Positions 45,361 to 57,419 of a stretch of DNA of 64,000 bases are shown here, piece by piece. The notes below the pieces were generated by a model. The model did no database searches. It had not been told where the DNA came from and saw nothing but the letters and a program-made list of their open reading frames with translations. The stretch covers positions 44,875-108,874 of the forward strand of contig MNCI01004447.1 in the NCBI GenBank assembly GCA_015680685.1. The letters run 5' to 3'. The translations under genes were made by a program, and so were the position numbers. Origin of the DNA: Gnetum montanum. Taxonomy: Eukaryota > Streptophyta > Gnetopsida > Gnetales > Gnetaceae. Every line of letters starts with the position of its first letter. Within the stretch, counting starts at the first letter, position 1.

Positions 45361-46544
45361 ATATTTCTTCCCAGAACCTATAAAATTATTTTATTTTTAT
45401 ATTATATTTAATATTTAATCTTTTGTCTTTGTATTAGATTTTTGGTTAGCAATGTTAACAATATTGGTGATGACTATGTCATTTGTCAAGTTGGTCATGA
45501 GTTGGGTACCTACCCAATTAGTTAGATTGGTAAGTTTTTATTACCTTTATAGTGACTATGAACTATTTAGGTCAGTAGTGAGTTGAATGCTTATGTAGTT
45601 AGTTAGATCCATGCCTTTCATGTTTTTTTAATTTTGGCTTACATGGGTTTATGGATGCTAGTGGAGTCTTTATTTTCATTTATTTTTTTCTTTTATATAA
45701 TAATTTGATTGCTATTTCTTTATTTGATATCATATTTGCATGTTATATTTTTACATGCTAACACTTTGTTTGCAGCTACTCCATGTGCATGACTATCTAG
45801 ATACCTAATGCTTATAACCAAATTCACAAGCGAGTATTTTGTAACTCATTTAACCTACTCCATCTTAGGATTGATTTTCTTTTTATTTTATGCCTTTCAA
45901 GTGATTTAATCAACTATGATGAGGATGAATAAGAAGGAGAAGCTAATGATTACATTTTAATTTTTAGATTAGTTCTATTTACCCATTATATCTCTAATTA
46001 GTAATTATTTTCTTTCTAAGCTATAATATTTAGCTAGGATTTTTGTACTATTTCACTTCTATGACGATTTGTATTTTTATTTTACTATTTTTTATGTGGG
46101 ACTAACTTGGATGCAAACTTTATTTATACAATATTATGTATTTTTTAGTTATTAATATTCAACAGTTTTTACTACCATTAATGTCTAATGACTTTTATGC
46201 ATTTTCATATTATGTAATTGTCATGATAATTATCATATTTTATTCAACTATGATTTTTTGGTTTTTATCAATGTTATTCTTTAACTAGGGTATTGTCTTA
46301 GTACTAGTTTTTAAGTGTATATGTTAAATTTTGTATGCATCAAGCTATTATTACTATTTTTATAACATTATTATCTTTTTCCTTAATGTTTTTATTATCC
46401 TTATGAGCCTATTTTATGAATACCTACTACTTTACTTATTAAATTTACATAGCGTCTATAACCTTTATATAGCAATGATTTTTATTTTTTGGTACATTTT
46501 AAAAATTCTCTATGTAATACCTTTCTAATGTAAGCTTGGTTAGT
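45361..46544. other. AT-rich stretch, no gene
   Basis: T-rich sequence; the + frame at 46331-46528 is a low-complexity hydrophobic frame without support. Confidence 0.4.
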
Positions 46545-47190
46545 AGGATGTTACATATGAGTAATCCTTATTTCATTAACACTAAAACCCCTTGGTATAT
46601 GCTATTCTTAGATGATATTGTATTAGTAGTTATAACTCACAAACATATTGCTTCTAAAATAAGAAATGAAGACATGTTTTAGAATCAAAATGTTTAAAAA
46701 TTAGTAGAAGTAAGATAGAATATATGGAATCCAATTTTGATGACAACATAAACAGTGGTGAAATAGAAGTAACAATTTATAGAAAAAAGATCCCTCACTA
46801 TTAACAATTCTACTACCTAGGATCAATCCTCAAATCAAATGGTAAATTTGATAAAGATATAAGAAATAGAATTGAGCTATAATAATCAAAATGTAGACAA
46901 GATTATGGTATTCTATGTAATAAAAGAATCCTAATAAAAATTAAAGAGAAAATTTTACAAGATAGTAATCTCACTTGCTATCTTATATGTTGCTAACTAT
47001 TTTCCAATACAAAAGTGGCATAAAAATTAAATCAATGTAGTAGAAATGTGAATGCTTCTATAAATGTTAAATGTTACTAGAACATATGAACTATATAATA
47101 TAGATATTAAAGAAATACTTAGAGTGGCTTCTAACGAAATTTTTAGTAGTGAAATGATTGCTTTTATATCTTGATTATATAAAGAATCAA
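46545..47190 (+). pseudogene. LINE (RTE-like) reverse transcriptase fragment
   Basis: The + strand reads 'PWYMLFLDDIVLVVITH', the catalytic F-A-D-D-I-V-L-V block with Ala changed to Leu, and further on 'KLKRKFYKIVISLAILYVA', 'VTRTYELYNIDIKEILRVA', in the order found in plant RTE-type non-LTR retrotransposons, whose protein copies RNA at the target site. The relic covers only the last third of the RT with many stops. Endonuclease and poly-A or microsatellite tail were not seen. Confidence 0.7.
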
Positions 47191-47912
47191 CTAATAAAAA
47201 TTACATTTCTTCTAAGCTTATCAAGTAGTCAATAATTTGGAAAAAGGAAGTGCAACAAAAGATATCTAGAAACTAAGTATACGTTATGTTTTTTCTAATC
47301 AATCAAAAATTGTAACAATTTTTGTGATGAAACTTTGATAGATGATAACTCCAAAGTCATTAACTTTCTAATGCAAACATTTTAAGTAAAATTTTTTGCA
47401 AATATTAGATTTAAAATGAATATAATATTACATCAAATTATTTTAAATTGATGAAGAAGTTATCTAATCATTTACTATCATTCATTCTAGTAAAATTTAG
47501 GATTCAAAAAAATTATTAGATTTTAGAGCTTGTTTCATCCAAACCAAAAACGATGCTAAACTAAAAGTTTAGCCTAATGTATCCATATATTCTAGATTTC
47601 TAATAAATCTAGAATCATTGAAAAATGTTACTAAATGACCGAGACATGATCAAAATAGCAAATATCCCAAATTCTAACTCTTTAACTTTCAAGAGTAGGT
47701 AAATAATGATGAATGATGTTGATGAATTAATGAATTGAAGAATGATTTATGAATTGATGTTGAAATAGTCAATTTTTTAAAAAAATTATATTGATCATTT
47801 CATGATACAAATTTCCAAGTGATGTCTTAAATATATATGTGTATGACAAAGGGGCAAAGCTTACTAAAAATAACACAATATAGCTCCTATGATTAAAAGA
47901 AACCTTAAACAT

Positions 47913-47946
<34 letters not shown>

Positions 47947-48299
47947 AATCAAAATAATATCAAAAATACATATCATTCCAAATCTTTCCTCTATTTTTTA
48001 AAAATAAAATCCTATTTTATATTTTTTTAAAATTATTTTCTTCTACTTTAAAAATCAAATAATCCATTCTTAGAGTGGAAGGAAATATTCATTCTTCATC
48101 TCTGCTTTCTCCTTTCTTTATTATGCATTAAATTTCTATAGTTTCATTAAGGCACTAGATCTTATGAGATAAAATATTTATTATTAGTAAGTTAACAGTT
48201 TACTCTTTTGAAATAAATTGAATGGATTTGATAGTTTCTTCTTTCACATTTATCTTGATGAAATACTAAATAACATTAATTTGTTTGGATTTTTGTGAT
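47191..48299. other. AT-rich stretch with microsatellite
   Basis: No gene. Holds the (TA)n(TG)n repeat at 47912-47946. Confidence 0.5.
47912..47946. repeat. (TA)n(TG)n microsatellite
   Basis: Alternating 'tatatata' followed by 'tgtgtgtgtgtgtg'. Confidence 0.95.
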
Positions 48300-50480
48300 A
48301 TGCATAGTCTTGGGATAGTTCAGTTACTATTGTATTATTACAATACAAATTTGTAGGAAGATCAATTTCTAATCCTATATGTAAGAGACATTTGTTTTGC
48401 TAGAGTATATGTTGGAGGCATTCAACCATGGTAATAAATTCTATTTCACAAGTTGATAAGCTAATAGATGATTGCTTTTCTTATTTATAGTATATTATAT
48501 TTCTTCATGTATAATGAGAGCTTATAATGTGGATTTTTAGTTATCATTATCTCCTACCCAATTAGCATTTGTATATGAATGAATCCTATTATCTACTTTA
48601 TCCAATTAGATCCCAAAGTTGGAAGCTTCTTTTCCATACTTGAAGAGATGCACAAGTGTTTGCATGTGATATTGTATTAACTCTTAAATAAATCTAGATA
48701 AGTATGATGTTCGATATTCTAGTATTGTAGAGATATCGTAGTGGTCCAATCATGTTACTATACATGGTTACATCTATGAGGGAACTCTCATATTTGATTG
48801 TTAACTTTAAACTATATGGAAAAGTCTTGTTGATTAGCTTCTCATTCTTTGGATCAAATTTTGTAATGATAGAATTTGCATATTTGGTTTGATGAATATT
48901 CATTCCCTTCTTATCCTAATTTAGTTTAATTTCTACAAAATATTTGACTTCTCAGAGGTTCTTCTTTTCTAATTTAGTTTTCATGTCATTCTTGAAATAT
49001 TTTGCTAGCCTTTTATTGGTAGAAATAAAGATAATGTCAACTACATACAATGATATGATGATGAATTCATATCCTTCCTTCATGTAACATAATTTTTTTT
49101 CAAATATGTAATCTTAATAATTCTTTCCAGTGAGATAGTCAGTAATTCTCTAGAACTTGACCATGGGTACTTGCTTTAGGTCATATAGAGCTTTGTTGCA
49201 TTTCCACACTTTTCTCTTTTTCTTTGATAACATAACCTTCATAGTGTAGATGTATACTTATTCTTTGATGTATTTATTTTAAAATGATAACTTAACATCC
49301 ATTTGTTAAACCTTTAGATTGTTATGTGCTTCTATGAAGAAAATGAGCTTAATGGTTTTAAATATGGCAATCAATATAAAGATTTTTTCATAATCAATGT
49401 GTTTCTTTTATTTAAACAGTCTTGACAAAAGTCTTCCTTTGTGTGTTATGACTAATTCTTTCTTATTTTACTTTGTTTTATACATCCACTTGAAATTAAT
49501 GAACTTTTTATCTTCTAGTTTATCCACTAATTCCAATGTGTTATTTATTAGAATGGTATTATACTCTTTGTCTATGGCTTCTTTCTATACTTTTAATTTC
49601 ATGGCTTCCTTGACATTGGTTGGTTCACTTGAGACTACTGAATATGACATACTTGTAATATTATAAGATCTTGTAGTTATTCTTTTAAAATTTGTGTCTA
49701 GAATTTGAATGTGATGATGATCTCTTTAAACCTAAGGTATTGAAATTTAATATGTGTTTGCTTTCTCTTGCTACTTATAAATATCATTTGCATTGAACTT
49801 TGTCTTATCAAATATAACATCTCTTAAAACATATCATTTTTGATTTATTAGGTTGTAGCACCTATATCCACTAGTGTGAGAATCATAACTAAGTAAAATA
49901 CATTTCTTTCCTTTATCTTCAAGTTTATTGATGAATTATTTTGAGGCATTTACATAGAAATGACACTTAAACATTCTCATATGACTCAAGATAGGAATTT
50001 GATTATATAGAACTTCATATGGAGATATGACTTCACTATTTTTGGTAATGACTGGGTTAGAAACATAATAAGTATCTACGATGGTAGTACCTCAATATTA
50101 GTAAGGCAGTGATTCATACTTTAGTAAGCATCTTGCCATATCTTGTACTATTCTATTCTTTCTTTGAGCTACCCCATTTGATTGTGGGATATATCCACAT
50201 GTGGTCTAAGAAAAGATACCATTCTCCTTACAAAAATATCATTTTTTATTTATAATTCAACTTGTTTGTTTGATTTCATGACCTTAATCTTGACATTCAT
50301 GAAGTTTTCAATTAGTTTCTGGAAATTTTACAAGTATTTGATGGCCTTAACTTTTTACTTTAGATTGTAAGCCAAAGTATATATTTTGTAAGCTTTCATA
50401 CATTTTAATAAAGACATGCATGTCTTTTGATTTGTAGGGTATCAAATTTTTGTTTATAGATTAGTTATGAAGATTGTATC
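48300..50480 (-). pseudogene. Ty1/copia integrase, RT and RNase H relic
   Basis: The minus strand, right to left, shows an integrase part with 'VKIKVMKSNKQVEL' and 'NGVAQRKNRIVQDMARCLL' (50190-50130; the last resembles N-G-V-A-E-R-K-N-R with Glu changed to Gln), then linker, then RT with 'LYVVDIIFISTNKRL' near 49050 (Y-V-D-D changed to Y-V-V-D), then 'MNIHQTKYANSIITKFD' and 'YSNMIGPLRYLYNTR' (48903-48694), then RNase H-like 'ANWVGDND' near 48560. Order INT-RT-RH identifies Ty1/copia. Gag and protease are missing: integrase text begins next to the LTR-like repeat at 50485. Confidence 0.8.
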
Positions 50481-50484
50481 TACT

Positions 50485-51710
50485 AGAAATAACTTATTAA
50501 GGATTGAGAACTCAGAAGGGGGATTGAATAAGTTTTCTAATTTGAACCAAGATAACCATACATATAAATTTACATGGTTCCCTAACTTGGGTACTTCCAC
50601 ACTCAAAGGGTAGAATCCTTACAGACTTATAGACTTTGTTCCTTCAAAACTTTAGCTTAAAGGTGATCAAAACCTTTACAAAGTCTAAGCTCTACAAGAA
50701 GTGTTTTCTCATAGAAAACACACTCAACCCTAGATGATCCAAACAAGCTCAAAATGTTGTTTCAAAGATCTCAAAACCTTTACAATAATGTAAGCTTTTC
50801 ATGGAGTGTTTTCTCTTAAGAAACGCACTCAACCCTACAAGATTCTAACAAGCTCAATGGAAGCCTTCCTAAAAGAAGCACATCAATCTCAAAGGCCTTA
50901 AAAAGGAAGAAATAAAATCAAGAAGATAATGTAACTACACTTTAGAAATTCCTTGCACTTAGGCATTCATAAAATAATTTTAAAATGATAGAGATTTTAA
51001 GAAACAAAAAAAATCACTTGATGTAAGCTATGATAGAATAATCTCATTAATAGTGCTTTTTCTCTTCACCAAGATATCATTTCTTTTATAACCTCTATTC
51101 TTGTTAAATAGCCATTGGGTTTCATGCAACAACTAGAAAATGGCTAGATTTGATGTCTCATTTGAGCTTGGGATTTCTCACTAATTTTCCTATGCTTATA
51201 TGTGGGATGTTCTACTAGAAATTGGGATGTCGTAGATGGGACATCCTAGATAGGATATCTTAGACATAATTGATACATCAACAATTTTTGTGTGATATCT
51301 AGCTTGAAACTCAGGATCTATCATTCAGATGTCTACTAATCCTTTGGGATGTCTAGATAAATGCTGGAACGCCTTCCTTTAACTTCTTATATCCATGACA
51401 TCCTTCATCTTTATTTTCATTTTGAGACTTTCGTCATCTCAGATTAAAAACTTAGCTCTTTTCTTGGTCTCATCTTGCTCTTTATGCCAATCTCTTCTTG
51501 ACACCATATAAGCTCTTATCACAAACCTTTCTTTTTATACCATCTAAGATTTCATCCCAATCTCACAATGCTCTAGTCATCTTATTCTTGTCTTTCCATG
51601 TCCTACAAGATTCCAATAAGCATATTTTCTACATTTTTCATTTTCCAAGATTTTGATGTATCAAAAGGTTAATAATCTTTCCATTTTTGGTAATGTCCAA
51701 AACTTGAAAA
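50485..51710 (-). repeat. LTR-like repeat, second family, copy ii
   Basis: Starts 'ggattgagaactcagaagg' and 'gggattgaataagtt', matching 44131 on, and ends with 'atcaaaaggttaataatc' like 45320. It abuts the copia integrase relic on its left, where an intact element would have a primer site and gag; 'aaataacttatt' could be a decayed primer site. Contains 'gggatgtc' words as in copy i. Confidence 0.6.
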
Positions 51711-51757
51711 AATGGATTAGCATAATCCATAATACCTTACAATAGATAATTAAAGGC

Positions 51758-51796
51758 ACAAGCATGTGCGTGCACACACACACGCACACACAAGAT
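51758..51796. repeat. (CA)n microsatellite
   Basis: 'gtgcgtgcacacacacac' followed by 'gcacacaca'. Confidence 0.9.
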
Positions 51797-52019
51797 AATC
51801 CTATGGTAGCAATAAGTGCTAAAGGAAAATAAGATTAAATAGCTTAAAGCACATATCCATTAGCCATAATCATAAGAGGAAAACACAAGAAAATGGAAAC
51901 TTAAAAAACAACTAATGGTTTACCATATAAATCTTAATAGCCAAAATAAAGAAATGTGCATAGCATGATAGATACCATCTAAACATAAAAATTGTCCATA
52001 ACCACATAACTGTACCAAA

Positions 52020-53344
52020 TGTAACAAATGCCCACATCAACCAAAGTTCTCCTCCTTTTTGGACATCACCCAAAAAGAAGGGATCATGAAAAGTTCATAT
52101 CCACTAAACTCTATATCATCATCCTCATTACAATCTAAAGCTGCATGAGTAGGCTTGTATGTCTCCTCATCATCATCACTACTAGTATTGTAGTGGAAGA
52201 TATGCTACTCATCATCATCAGAAGAAGACACTGTAACAAGAGCTCTTTGGTCAAATCCTTATCGAAAACTATGATGTTGAAGGAGGATGAGATGGAGCCT
52301 GATAGGAGGATGAGGAAGTACCTTTGCACTAGTAAGTTTTGGAAGAAGCTTTCTTTTAATAAGCTACTATACCAAAAATTGTCTTCTTCTTATGCTACTC
52401 AAATGAGTATGAAACATCCTCTTGCATAAATGTACTCATTCTAGGCTGCTCAGTGTAATGAAGTGACTTTCCCTATGCATGAGCAAGTGGTGCAATAAGA
52501 TCCTCTAAATCTAATCCATTACTCAAATCCTCCTATGTTTATATGGCCCTACTACTATAGAACGTCTAGCTACAACTAGTATTTCCTCATCGCTATCTAT
52601 TAAGTGAGTAGTCTACTCAAACTATTGATCAACTACAAAAAGTGGAAGGCTTGATGTATTTATTCTATTATGTAGGTGAGAGAGATTGTGTTTGATCATC
52701 CCCATGGTTTTACTAAAGGACTTTAGAACCTTCTTTATGGTAGATCCCATCTATGCATTAACATAAAACTCTTAAGCTAAGGAGATGTCCTAGGTGAAGA
52801 AGTTTCTTCCTTTCTTCATGCTTTCTGAGGTAGAGGAGCTAGAACTTTAGAATCAGCAAGAGGTATGCTTCTTTTCTCATTAAACTTTGCAAGACTTCTC
52901 TTCACTTTTAGAAGAGGTAGATCTAGAATAGGAACCCTAGCATAGCAAACAAGTAGGATGATGAGTAGAGGGTGTCCATAAATTCTTTCTTAAGGAAAAA
53001 CCCCTAGCATGTCCCTATGAATAATATATTCCAAATGTAATGGTTGCCTAGTTAGAAGACAATATATAATAAAAGCTTGTGTTGGAAACAAATAATTATA
53101 GCATCCCACTTTTACAATGATATTGTACATGATAATGAGGGAGAGAGCAGAAGCATCTTGGGACATCTTACATCTATGAGCTTTCCTACTTAGTGACATA
53201 GAGCTACCAAAAATAGTATTACAAAACTCATCATGAGATTCAAGAATAACTCCATGGTAAAAATATCATTCACAAAATGTATGATAATCTTATGTACATC
53301 AAAATTTGAAACCCCAAGTAAAGCATGATGATCATTGAACTTAG
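52020..53344 (-). pseudogene. Decayed minus-strand retroelement ORF
   Basis: The minus strand reads 'ALSLIIMYNIIVKVGCYNYL', 'PTQAFIIYCLLTRQPL' and 'HLEYIIHRDMLGVF' (53199-52990), followed by a region rich in Asp and Glu ('CNEDDDIEF') and then 'KKEENFG' at the end. The hydrophobic block followed by an acidic tail recalls accessory (plant-transposon-type) proteins of non-autonomous plant LTR elements; this is a weak, by-eye match. Trinucleotide 'atc' runs near 52100-52230 encode the Asp stretches. Confidence 0.4.
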
Positions 53345-53889
53345 AAGAGGGGGGAGGGGGAGGGATGAATAAGTTCACCTAATCAAAAATTAATAAACCA
53401 AAGCACACATCAAATTTAACATGGTTCTCCAACTTGAGTAGTGCACACTTGGAGGTTAGTTCCCTAGCATACCTTCAAACTTTGTTGCTCTCAAAATGTG
53501 GTTTGAAGGGTACCATAACCTATACAAGCTCTAAGCTTGACTTTAGAGTGATTCAATGCTATGAATCCACTCAACCTTGTAGGTCCCAACAAGCTTAGAA
53601 CATGGTTTCCAATATTTTACAACCTTTACAACTTGATCTCCACTCTAGAGTGTTGTGGCACTAGAACAACACTCAATCCCATAGGATCCCAAAAAGCTCA
53701 AGGATGATTTCTTCCCATAAGAAGAACATCAGCATTTCAAGGCAACAAAGGAGAAATAAAAATTACAAGGAAATAATGCAACAAATTTGCAGGTCCTTGC
53801 ACTTTGAGGTACAACACAATAGATCTCTAATAATAGTATAAAAGATAGTGCAACGGGGCACAAAAATACAATAGAATAATTTGCACAAT
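53345..53889 (-). repeat. LTR-like repeat, second family, copy iii (truncated)
   Basis: Words 'acatggttctccaacttgag', 'tttgttgctctcaaaatgtg' and 'ggtcccaacaagctt' match 44230-44520. It is cut on the right by the LTR starting at 53890. Confidence 0.6.
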
Positions 53890-54726
53890 TGATAAATCCA
53901 AAAATTTTGAGTTTATTATATCGTATCTACAATATTGTAATTGTACCTATGATATCATAGATACATTATCATATGTAAGCATACGTAATCATATAAATGA
54001 TATCGTGGTGTGCATGCTAGCCTATATAAGCAACACTTGGGTGCATGGATCTATAGTAGATTTAATAGGCTAGTAACATAATGCTTTGAATTTATTTTCT
54101 TGAATTCATTACTTAGCAATTTGTCCCCATAGTGTGATGTTTTGTAATTGAATGAAATGATTATTTGAGTGTCACGTACTTAGATACATTGCATGACCAA
54201 CAATATGGATCAAGATTACTCTACATCATTGTAGCAACACTTGGTTTTATTTCTATTTTTAATTACTTTACTATTTACTATTTTTATAGTTAATGTTTAT
54301 GATTTCTTGCAATTTACTTTTGATATCATTAAGAAGAATGAGTATGACTAATCTTGAGCACGTATGTGTAACTACTTGGTAATCCTAGTAGTTGTTGTAT
54401 GAAGTCCAAGGTGTGACCAAAAGATTAAGATTGGCTGCTCATCACATAGGCTAGTTTAGATTTATTTTATTGTGACCTAGATTTAGAAACCCTTTGACTT
54501 CATGTTTATTAGGAGCTTAATGGATAATACAACATGAATATCGTATGCGTCATCATGAGCTAAATCATATGCATTGACTTTATTAGCTCACATGGGAAGA
54601 CAATGATCATGAACACTAACTAATTACTGGTATAATCACATTATGTTATCTATCGATTTCAACCAAGATTGCACATGAGCACTCATATCTCATATGGTTG
54701 GCTATTGGATACTCCATTTTTTATTA
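53890..54726 (+). repeat. 5' LTR of copy B
   Basis: Related to 6627-7421: 'gagtgtcacgtacttagata' against 'gagtgtgacgtacttggaca', and 'caatatggatcaagattact' against 'caataaagatcaagattact'. TATA-like 'tatataag' at 54023-54030. Starts TGATAAAT and ends near TTATTA, decayed from TGATGAGT and ACTCATCA. Confidence 0.75.
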
Positions 54727-54727
54727 T

Positions 54728-54745
54728 TAGCACCATTGTTGGGGA
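54728..54745 (+). promoter_or_regulatory. Primer binding site (tRNA-Asp type)
   Basis: 'tagcaccattgttgggga' equals the known Tat/Athila-type site TGGCGCCGTTGCCGGGGA with five changes, all C to T or G to A. It follows the LTR end directly. Confidence 0.65.
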
Positions 54746-54869
54746 TGGTGCTACTTATCTAGATTAGTTAGATTATAAAAATCACTGTGAAAGTATTAAA
54801 GAGTTACCTTTTAGAAAAAATTAATATTGTAAGTCACACACGTTATCAAAAAAAATCATGTGTTCTTCA

Positions 54870-57250
54870 CATAGGACCAAGATTGCATCACATGATGAGA
54901 ACACTCATAGGAGAAATGATAAGATCTATATTGAGAGAACTAGAGTGAAAAAACTCAAGCAAGGATTTCCTATGCTCATTTAGATCCTTACTACACTCAA
55001 AGACCATTTTCAACTCATGTAGATAATTCTAGAGGAGATGGAGTAAGTCCTAGAACAAGGAGGGAATCAAGGACTAGGACCTCCTCCAAACCTAGAAGAG
55101 ATACATCAAAGGAACAAAGTGGGGAATATAGGAGCCATGCTGATTGTCCTAGTTCCTCATTCTCTTCCTCTTCAATGTCTTATTCCAATGAAGATAAATG
55201 TTGGTATACAAATAGAGATCAATATGAATATAGAAATAGAAATATATGAGAACATCAAAGTGAGCATAGATGATATTATCATAATTTGACCAATAGAAAT
55301 ACAAAATCACCACCATGACATGTTCGATGATGATGAATCGTTGTTAGCTACTAGCAGCATAATGCAGATAACAGAGGCAATTAGAATACCCCATAGGAAT
55401 CAAAGGAAAAGTCACATCAAAAGGCTTGATATGAATAACATTCCTAAATTTGTTGGAGGCTATATCTTTAATCCAAAACATCACTTACAAGCCTTCCATG
55501 ATGCATGTACCTTGTAGAACATCAAGAGTGAGTGGAAAAAACTTGAGCTCTTTCCTAAGATACTAATAGACGAAGCTGAAACTTGGGTATAGATCATTAG
55601 AACTAGATTCAATTCATCAATCATTCATAATCCTAAAACTCTTCAATGAAAAATACCAAACCTATGTGAGAGTGTCCAACTTGAGAAAAAAATCCAATGA
55701 TGGAGGAAAGAAAAACATGAATGCTTGGACGTGGTCTTGGATAGGTACTATTCACTATGACATAGATGTTGAAGTTATGATTTCTCTCAAAAAGAGTAGC
55801 TTTTCCAAATGATAAATGGACTTCATAATGAAACAAGAGAGACCCTTGGGATTTATGTCCAAGTTTAGTTATCTGAATTGAAAGCCCATCAGATACAAAG
55901 GCTAATCGAATAAGTGGTAAAAGAAGAAGGAGAGCTATGTAAACAAGAGAATGTAGAGGAATATAACTAGGATCCAAATTTTCAAAAGAAAAGGGTCCAT
56001 ATCTATGATGAGGAAAAAGAGGTAGCTCTAGCTGGGATGATTTCACAACAAACCCTACCAATACAAAAGTCTATCATTGATCTTGAAGTAAGGATAGATA
56101 AGATATGGGAGTTGATAAATGACAAAGTTATGACTTGTGTGAAAATCATAGAGTAGAGAGTAATGGAACAATAATATAGTGAGTAGAGAAAGAAGAGGAA
56201 AAAGAATAAATAAACAAGTAGGAACACTTATTGGTAAAAAGGGAAAACAACTATTCAAGAAGAGGTTATAAACTCAACCATAAAAGATGATGATGGATGT
56301 GACATCTTCCTATATGGCCATCCAAAGGGCTATTACCTAGCCATGTTACATTTGCATGAGTATTGAGATTTTTCTTTGAATCCCAAGTTCATACAAAAGA
56401 AAATGCCTAGGAAATTACCATACTTACAATCCTACAACCAACTGTAGTATTCTAGTGGGACTTCTTATTAGCCTCAAAATCACTATTAACCTTAGTGGAA
56501 AAACCCAAAGTCATGGGGGATGTCATCATCAAGCCAACACTACCCTTATTGCTAGTTGAACGCACATCAATATTATGTTCTACAACCTATTTCCCCAACT
56601 AGTTCTAACTCCTCTACCTCAAATTAATACTACCACTATTCTGAATATCATCAACCCATAGCATCTCCTATGGGATCACCATCTCAAACTTCTTATCCTT
56701 CATGACATCCTTAATATTCTCATACATCCATCCACCATATGTCACCACCAACAACACAAGAAGGATTGACATCACAACATTAATGGAAGAATGCCACTTG
56801 TATAGCAAACATACACATAAATGATAATTCTAGTAGATCTTAACCATAGTCTCAGAAACGTCCTTTCTTTAGGATAGTTTCCACGTATGGAAATAAAACT
56901 CATAGACCTACTAGCTCATCAAAACTAGTACAAGGCTAGCCAAGTGCAAGACCTTTCCTCACCAAAACAATGTCTCCTAATCCTATGTAAGACCAAATAC
57001 CCATTACCACTCCAATTGCAAAACATAATAGATGAACCTGTCACTGTGAAGAGATAGGTAATTCCATGCATTACTACTAAAAAAGAAAGACACAGTTGTG
57101 GACTGACCCTCTAAAATATTAACATAGTCATAACAACAATCCACAATAACGAAAAACAAACATGTGTAAAAGAAAGAGTAGGAATGACAAAACCAAAAGA
57201 CACCTTGTGGTGACTAACTAAAAATAAAAAATTATCTAAAACATGCATTG
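54870..57250 (+). pseudogene. Gag relic of copy B
   Basis: The + strand at 55320-55517 reads 'LDMNNIPKFVGGYIFNPKHH' and 'LQAFHDACTL', which fits the P-x-F-x-G-x-x-x-x-P-x-x-H-L opening of plant gypsy capsid domains. It continues with 'ELFPKILIDEAETWV' in place of the usual F-x-x-x-L-x-x-x-A-x-x-W. Far downstream, 'CHCEEIGNSMHYY' near 57045 looks like a decayed C-x2-C-x4-H-x4-C zinc knuckle. Pro, Ser and Tyr-rich text (56560-56760) lies between. Many stops. The gag ends about 200 bp before the first polypurine-like tract, leaving no room for pol. Confidence 0.6.
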
Positions 57251-57419
57251 AAACATCTAAACCACTTACTAATTCCTAATCTAAGAAAATGACTCCAACG
57301 AAAAACCTTAAAATAAAACTAATAAATCATAATCATACACCAAAATTACATGGGATAATAATTGAAAAGTTAAGTCAATAAAGATGGTAAGTGAACCACC
57401 TAGAGTGTATGATCTAGGG

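Noticed and set aside
56003-56258. Minus-strand hydrophobic frames
   Set aside because: They are antisense to the gag relic of copy B and consist of low-complexity Phe/Leu/Ser.
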